From Roseimaritima ulvae (GTDB lineage Bacteria > Planctomycetota > Planctomycetia > Pirellulales > Pirellulaceae): 64,000 bases of DNA. Location: positions 5,995,404 to 6,059,403 of the forward strand of contig NZ_CP042914.1 of NCBI RefSeq assembly GCF_008065135.1, read 5' to 3'. Of this stretch, positions 18,057 to 27,000 are shown one piece after another (within the stretch, counting starts at the first letter, position 1; every line of letters begins with the position of its first letter). The position numbers were made by a program, and so were the translations under genes. A model generated the notes under the pieces. The model was not told where the DNA came from. It saw only the letters and a list, made by a program, of their open reading frames with translations, and searched no databases.

Positions 18057-21000
18057 TTATTTTCCTCTCAGCTTGCGACTCGCTTCATCGTCGCTGAGTC
18101 CTTCGATGGAATCCATCAGATCGTCAACCGAGGCGGTTTTGGTGACCCGCGTTTCCCGTTTGCTGGATTCCGCCGGCGACTCGATTTTCATCACGTCGGT
18201 CAGCAGGTAACCGGCTAGCGCATCGATCGTGGGATAATCGAACAGCGTGGTTGCCGAGAACGAGGTTCCCGTCGCGGCGCCCAGTTCGTTGGCCCATTCG
18301 ACCAACATCAGCGAATCGAAACCGATTTCGTTCAGCGGCGTGGTGGCGGCGGGCAACTGGTCGTCGGGGGCTTCCAAAATCCGACCGGCGTTGCTTTGCA
18401 GGAAGGCTACCACCATTCGCTTGCGTTGCTCGGGTTCCGCTTCCGAAACCTGTTTCACAAAGCTCAACCATTCTTTGCTGGGTTCCAACGCGTTGCCGCC
18501 CGAGTCGGCCATGGTCGACAACAACGGCGGCTCGAGCGATTCGGGGAACCGCCGCAGCAGTCGCGTCCAGTCGATATCCATCACCGCCAGATTGACGGCG
18601 TTCTCTTCCAGCAGAAACGCCAGTGCGGCAATTCCCTGTTTGGGTGTCATCTGGTTGACGCCCAACGTGGACCATTGTTGCTGCACGCGATCGCTGGCGT
18701 TGGCCGCCATGCCGGCTTCGGCCCAAGGTCCCCAGTTTACACTCAGCGCCGCTTGCCCACGGGCTCGGCGGTGATCCGCCAAGGCGTCCAGGGTGGCATT
18801 GGCGGCGGCATAGTTGCCCTGGCTGGGGAAGCCCAATAGCGCGGCTGCCGAGGAATACATGACAAAATAGTCGAGTTCCAGATCTTGGGTCTGTTCATGC
18901 AAATGCAACGCTCCGCCGACTTTCCCGGCCAAGGCGTCCACAAACGAATCCCAGTCTTGATTGACCAACATTTTGTCGCTCAGCACCCCCGCGGCGTGGA
19001 ACACACCTCGCAACGGTACGCCGTTGTTCAGCTCGTCGACCAATCGTTTGACATCGTCTCGCTTCGACACATCGGCTTGATGAATCGTGACCGTGGCGCC
19101 GCGGGCACGCAGGGCTTCGATCGCCGGTGCAGCCGCCGTGTTTGCACCTCGGCGCGAAACCAGGGCCACATGTTTGGCCCCCTGCGACACCAGCCAGCCA
19201 GCGGTGTGCAGGCCCAAAGCGCCCAAACCGCCGGTGATCAGATAATTGGCATCGTCGCGGACATGGGCCTGCCGCGCGGCCGTTTGCTCGTCAGACATGG
19301 CCAACACGATTTTGCCGATGTGCTTGGCCTGAGCCATAAACCGGAACGCTTCGGCCGCCTGTTCAAAGCCAAAGCTTTGCATCGGAGGCACGTCACAGGC
19401 ACCGCTATTGATCAACTGATAGGTTTGCGCCATCAACCGTCCGACCTGTGGCGGATCGTTTTGGATCAATTCATCCAGGGCCACGATGTGGTAGTTGACG
19501 TCGGGACGATACTCTCGCACGCGTTGGTGAGTCCAGATATCGCGTTTACCGATTTCCACAAACGCACCGCCTCGTTTGACCACGTCGAAACTGGCGGGAA
19601 TGAAATCGCCAGCGAGCGAATTCAAAACCACATCGACGCCTTCACCGCCGGTGGTCTGCAGCAGCTGTTTGGAGAAGTCCAAGGAGCGGGAATCGAACAC
19701 GCCGGTAACGCCTTCCGCTTTGAGCAGAGCCCGTTTTTCGTCGTTGCCCGCGGTCGCGTAAACCTTGGCTCCCAGCTGGACGGCGTAGCGAATCGCCGCG
19801 ATGCCGACACCGCCGGCTCCCGCGTGAACCAACACCGAATCGCCGGCTTTCAGTTTCGCCTGCTGATCCAAGCACAGCAAAGAGGTGACGTAGGCGACCG
19901 GCACGGAAGCCGCTTGCAACAGATCGACAGTCTCGGGCAGACGCACAGCCAACACGGCGGGCGTGGTGACAAAACTGGCAAACGTTCCCATTCCGATCGC
20001 CGCCACGGGATCGCCGATTTCGAAACCTTCCACGCCGGGCCCCACCGCCACGACGTGTCCCGAACATTCGCCGCCCAGGGGTCCGGCATCGCCAGGATAG
20101 ACTCCCAGAGCATTCAGTACGTCGCGAAAATTTAATCCCGAGGCGGCCACACGGATTTCGATTTCTCCCTCGCGCGGCGTCTGCCGCGAAGCCGGCACGA
20201 TTGACAGTCCGTTCAAGCGACCATCAGGGCTGCGTGCCAACCGCTGTGCGGAATCCGCGGTCATGCGTCCCGCGGAGGACTTCATTTTCGATTTGGACAA
20301 TCGGGCCACGTAGCGTTGGCCGCCACGGAACGCGATTTCATCTTCGCGATCGGTGGCCCAGAAGATTTTGTCGAAGGGGGAAACCGCCTGTTGGTCGCCG
20401 TCCAGATCGATGCGAACACAGCGAAGCATCGGATGCTCCAACGCTAACACGCGGCACATTCCCCAGATTCCGGCTCGTCCCACATCCGGCTGTTCGCGTT
20501 CGTCGACAGCCCTGGCGCCGCGGGTCAATACCCACAACCGCGGGACGCTCATGCCGTACTTCTTATGCAGCGATTGCACCACGTACAGCAGGGCTCGCGA
20601 TTCGGTTTGCTGCTGCTGCAGATAGGTTTCCCAAGATTGCACGCTAGAATCACGCTGCGATGCACTCCACAAGAAGATCACGCCACGCCACTGCTGCGTA
20701 TCCGGAAACGCATTGAGAACGGCCTCGTAGGATTCGGCGCGATCCGGATCGATGGCACCGGCGGATTGAGCTCGCGGCGGAGCGGCCAAGTGGTCTTGCC
20801 CGTTAGCGGATTGTCCGTCGGGGTAAACCACGAAACATTCGCTTTGTGGATCGTCACGGGTTAGCGTTTCGATGGCTTGGTTGGTGGTGGCATCGCGATT
20901 ACCAAAGATCAGCCATTTCGCTTTGTCGGCCGGCCGCGTCGATGGCATGTCCGTCTGCCGCCATTCCACCGAGTACACCGAATCCAACACTTGCTTATTG

Positions 21001-24000
21001 GCAAACCGTCGCAGGGCGGCGTGCGATGCCCGGCGGACTCGCAAACCGTGGATCACGATCACCACGCCGTCTTCATCAAAGACGACCAGATCGCCGACCA
21101 TACCGGCGGCATTTTTCGGGTCAGTGCCCATGTCACGCAGTTTGGCGTGGACCCACAGCGGCTTGGTCGGCCGACGCAGGATCGTCAGCCGTTCGATATT
21201 GATAGGAATGTAGGCGCTGCGATCATTTTCGCTGGTGACAAAGGTCGCTCCCAACGTTTGGTAACAGGAATCCATCAGGCCGGGATGCAGCACAAACGGC
21301 CCTTCGCTGCCTTCGCCGTGTTGCGAGCACCGCATCCGCGAAATCGACTCGCCCGGACGGAGCCAGATTTCATCGATCCAACGGAAATGGTTGCCCAGGT
21401 GCAGACCCTGTTGGTACATATAGCGATAGATCACCTCGGACGAACCGAGATGCTGCGTGCAACGTGCCTGGACCTCATCGATCGCGGGGGCAACGGCCTG
21501 CGGATCGTCCAGTTCGTCAGCCATTTTTCCGGCCGCGTGCAGCGTCCACTTTCCGTCGTTGTCCTCGGCCATTCGATTAGCAAACACCCGGAAGTCGTGG
21601 CCCTCGTCGGTGGGCGTCATCACCAATTGCAATCGGTGCATCTCGTCATCCGGCAAGATCAACGCTTCGGGGAATGCCATCGACTGCAGGTGCAATGGGT
21701 AGTCTTGGCGTTGCTCCATGACCGTCAGCGCGGTCGCCACATGGAACGCGCCCGGCACCACGGCCATCGTGTAGATGCGGTGATCGTCCAGCAGAGCAGG
21801 GCGGTTGGACGAAATTTTGAACTGATAGATTTCGTCGTTGAAAGCCGGCGAAGTTAACTTCTGTTCGCCAAACGCTTCGATTCCCGTCGACCCGATCAGC
21901 AGTGAATCCTCCGCCGCAGCAGCCCCTTCCGATGGGGGCGTCAGAGAACTGGCGGAAGCACTCACAGCGCCGGAATTACTCCCATCGACAGGCGGGTTGT
22001 CCTGCGTGCCCGCGAGCGGCGAGCTATCGACCGCCAACGTGCCGGGGACCAGACCTGCGGGCGGCGGGCTGACGCGGGTATCGGCCAACCAGTGTCGCGA
22101 GCGTTGGAAGGGATAAAATGGCAAGGCCACGTGCCGCGAAGGCTCGCCAGCGTGAAAACCTTTCCAATCCACAGGGGCACCGGCCACGAACAGTCGCTGC
22201 AGCGAAGGCAGCAAACCAGCGGAGGCCGCCGCGGATTTGCGTAGTGACGGAAGCCACTGCACGTCATCGGATGCCGCACACGCCTGAGCCATGCCCAGCA
22301 ACGTGGTGCCCGGTCCGATTTCAATCATCACGTTGCAGTCCTGCTCGAGCAACGCACGCACGCCGGCTTCGAATTGCACCGGTTGCCGAGCGTGCTCGGA
22401 CCAATACGCCGGCGTGATGTCGCCCGTGCGGACCAGGCGACCATGCAGGTTGGAAACCATATCGATTTGCGCGTCGCGGTGTTCGAACCCGCCGGCAAAC
22501 TGTTCCAGTTCCGGCAACATCGAATCCAACAACGAGGAATGAAACGCGTGCGATACAGACAATCGCGTGGCTTTGACCTGTTGCTCGGCCAGCTGTTTTA
22601 AAACCGCATCCAGAGCAGCCTGCTGGCCCGAAACGACCACGTTGCTGGGACCGTTGATCGCCGCGATCGATAGCGCGTCGCCATGCGGAGCGATCGCCGC
22701 GCGGGCTTGCTCCTCGGATAAGAACAGCGCCACCATCGCTCCGCCTTCAGGCAGGGCGTACATCAACCGCGCCCGTTCGGCGATCAAACGCAAACCGTCT
22801 TTCCAGTCCAGAACGCCGGCCACGGCCGCGGCTACAAATTCACCCACGCTATGCCCCATCACGACCGACGGAGTCACGCCCCAACTTTGCCAAACTTTCG
22901 CCAGCGAGTATTCCAACGCATACAGCGCGGGCTGGGTGTAGCGGGTTTGATCCAGCAGATCGCCGCGGTCGCCGTACATCACATCCAACAGTGGATGTTC
23001 CAGCAGGGGCTGTAGCACTTCCGCACATTCGTCCAGCGTTTGCCGAAACACCGGTTCGCTGTCGTACAAGTCTTTGCCCATGCCGGGGTACTGCGTCCCT
23101 TGGCCGGTAAACAAAAACGCGATTTTCGGACGGTCGTTGTCGAGCGTTTCGCCCGCGACCAGAGCCGGTGCCGATTCACCACGACTGTACGCCTGCAGCG
23201 AGGTGGCCGCTTCGGCAGGTGATTCCGCCAGCAGACAGAGCCGGTATTCGAAGGGCGAGCGGCCGGTGTTAAGCGTAAAAGCCAGATCGGCCAGCGAGAG
23301 CGGTTCGTCCGCCGACAGCGTGTCCGCGATGTTGGCCGCATGCTCGCGCAGCGCCTGTTCACACCGCGCCGACAGGCACAGCAGATGACGAGACCGCCGC
23401 GGTGCGGGAACAGTAGCCTTGGCGTCGGTAGCGGAGGATTTAACAGTAGGGGATTCAACCGCGGAGGCGACCGGCGGTGCCTGTTCGACGATCACATGGG
23501 CATTGGTCCCGCTGAATCCGAACGAGCTGACGCCGGCTCGCAGGGGCCGATCGCGGTGCGGCCAATCGCGGTTTTCGTCCACCACTTTGATCGGCAATTC
23601 ATTCCAAGGAACGAAGGGATTGGGTTGCTGGAAGTGCAGAGTGGACGCCAATTTTTGGTGCCGCAGCATCAGCACGGTTTTGATCAAGCCGGCGATTCCG
23701 GCGGCGGCTTCCAGGTGTCCGATGTTGGTTTTGACGGCTCCGACCAATAGCGGATCGTCCGCCGTGCGGCCTTCACCGTAGACTTCGCCCAAGGCGCGAA
23801 GCTCGATCGGGTCGCCCAATCGGGTGCCGGTACCATGGGCTTCGACATAATCCACATCGTTGACGCCCAGCCCGGAATCGGCCAGGGCGGCGTGCAGTAG
23901 ATCTTTTTGGGCTTGTCCGTTGGGCACCGTCAGGCCACCGCTGCGGCCATCGTGATTGATCGTGGTCCCGCGAATCGTGGCCAGCACTTCGTCGCCATCG

Positions 24001-27000
24001 GCCACGGCGTCGGACAGTCGCTTTAACATCACCGCTCCGCATCCCTCGCTGCGGACATAGCCGTCGGCGGCCGCGTCAAAGGTTTTGCAACGTGAATCCA
24101 TCGAAAGCATCTGAGCCTTGCACAAGCTGACCGAGGTTTCCGGAGTCAGGATTAAGTTGACGCCACCGGCAAAGGCCACATTGCAGTCGCCGTCTCGCAG
24201 ACTTTTGCAAGCCAGATGGACGGCCACCAACGAAGACGAACAAGCTGTATCCAGCGCCATTGTGGGGCCTTGGATACCAAGGAAGAACGACAACCGACCG
24301 GCGGCGATACTGAGTGCGTTGCCAACGCCCAGGTAAGCGTCCAGAGCGGCGGGGTCGCCGTTCTGGGCCAGCAGTCGCACGTAGTCGTTCCCGCTGATAC
24401 CGACGAACATGCCGGTCTTTTGTTTGGGCAATTGATCCACCGGCGTGCTGGAACTTTCCAACGCCTCCCAGACAACTTCCAACAACAGTCGCTGCTGGGG
24501 ATCCATCCGCGACGCTTCACGAGCGGAGATGCCGAAGAAGCTGTTGTCGAAGCGATCGACGTTTTTCAGAAACCCGCCTTCGCGAGCGTACATTTTGCCA
24601 ATCGTGTTGGGATCGGAATCATAGAATTCGTCGATATCCCAGCGTTCGGGCGGCACCACTTCGATCGCGTCGCGACCGGCTTGCAGGGCGTCCCAAAACT
24701 GCTGCACATCGTTGGCCTGACCAGGCAATCGGCAGCCCACACCCACAATCGCAATCGGCTCGTCAAGCGTCCGCGCACGGGCGGCGACGGGAGTGGCGGT
24801 CGTCCCGGTCTGCAGCACGTTCTCCTGCAGGTACCCCGCCAACTGCCGGATCGAGGGAGCTTCAAACAGTACCGTTGCCGGCAACGAATACATAAATCCG
24901 ATGTCGGTCTGCAAACGATTGCGAAGTTCGACCATCATCAGCGAATCGAAGCCGAGATCAAAGAAGCCGGCCGTCCGCGAAATCGCTTCCTCGCCATCGT
25001 GCCCCAGCAAGCCGGCAACCTGAGCTTCCACGTACTGTTCCAGAAGTGATGTCTGCTGTTGCGGTGCGGCTTTGCGGATCTGTTCGGCCAGTCGCAACCA
25101 AACCTCCGAGGGCGGTTCCTGTTTGCGTTCCTGTTCGGCGATCGTTTTGAGAATCGGTGGTTCCAGCCCCGGCGGATAGATCGGAAACAGTTTGTTCCAA
25201 TCGAACGGCATCACCGCCACTTGGGTTGGTTTGGTGGACAGCACGGCCGACATGGCTGCCAGGGCGTCGGCGGTAACCAGTTCGGGCATCCCCAACGCTT
25301 TCCAGCGACGCCGCAGACTGCCGGTCAAACGTTTGGCCATTCCGGCTTCGGCCCAGGGTGCCCAATTGATTGCAATACCGTGTTGTCCATTGGCTGCATC
25401 CAGGCGCGCTTGCGCGTCGAGGAACGCGTTGGCGGCCCCGTAGGCGGTCTGTCCCGGGCCCGGCAAGATCGACGCCATCGAAGAGAAGTAAACGTTGAAG
25501 TCCAGCGGTTTGCCGGCCAGGGCTCGCTGCAGATTCTGCGTACCGGTGACCTTGGGACGCAGCACATTTTCGAATTGCGACCATTCCAGTTGGGGAATCA
25601 ATTCCGCCAGATTCACGCCCGCACAATGCAACACCCCGCGTAGGGTCGGGCCTTGCTGTTCGATCGCGGCGATCAATTCGTTTACCGCCGCTGAATCGGT
25701 GATGTCACAACTGCGGACCGTTACCTGTGCGCCAAACTGCTGCAGCGCGGCGATCGCGGCCAGAGCGTCATCGTTTGGCGTGCGTCGCGAAACAAGTACC
25801 AGATGTCGAGCCCCGTGGTCGACCAACCATTGGGCCAGCGAGATGCCCAGCTCGCCCAAGCCGCCGGTGATCAGATAGGTGCCGTCAGGGTTGATGGTGG
25901 GCGTCTGAGCGGAGTATGCGTCGGGACGTCGCTTTAATCGCGCCAGATAGCGGCGACCGGATCGTACGGCGTGCCGATTCTCACGCTCGCGGGCGGTCAC
26001 CAACCGCGTCAGCGCGGCGGCGGATTCCTCGGCGTTCATATCGCTCGCCAAATCGATTTGGCTGCAGAACCAGCGTTCCTGTTCCACCGCGACGGCCACG
26101 CCCATACCACCAAAAACGGCCTGTAGGGGACGCAAGCCGGCGATGTCCTGGTCGTTGATCGCGGCTCCCCCACGGGTCACGAACCAGTGCTCAAAATCCA
26201 TCACGCCGCGGCGCAGCAGCGCCTGCGACAGGTGCAACGCGCCGGCACAGGCTTGCATGACCGCGGCCTGCTCGGTCTGGTCCGTCGCCTCCAAACTGGC
26301 CAGATGGATGCATCCGGTCAGCGGCGTGTCGGCGGTGGCTAATTGTTCCAGCAGTTCGTCAAAGGCCGCTGTCGAGGATGCGTCCAGCGCCGGCCGGCAG
26401 CAGGTGGCGCCCCGCTCAAGCAGTTGCTGTTCCAAGCGATCGGCCAACTCGCCGCTTCCGCCTAATAGCAGCCAATGGCCTGGCTGCGTTCGCCCCGATT
26501 TTGCCGGAATTTCGACTTTGTCCCAGTAGATGTCATACAGCCACTGCTCAACTGAATCCGCGCCCGATCGTGCGTTATCACTATCGTTGTCGACGTCTTG
26601 GTCCGACGATGTCGCCGGACGGGGCAGGGGGGCCGACTGCGTGCCCAGTTGATCGGCAGGCACCCATTCGCGGCTGAAATCCAATGTCATGTGCTGCCGC
26701 TGGAAGGGATAGCTGGGCAGCGAAGTCAGTTGTCCTCCGCGACGTGGCCAGGTCAGCGCTGCGCTGGCGGCATGCAAATTCTGAAGGCTTTGCAGCAAGG
26801 CTTGTTCGTCGTTTCCAGCACGGTCCAGTGATTGCAGCGACCGAACGGCAGGCGATGTGGTGCCGGCATCACGGCAGGCCTGAGCCATGCCCAGCAGCGT
26901 GGTGCCCGGTCCGATTTCAATCATCACGTTGCAGTTCTGCTCGGCCAGCACCTCCACGCCCGCTTCGAACAGCACCGGTTGGCGAGCGTGCTCGGACCAA

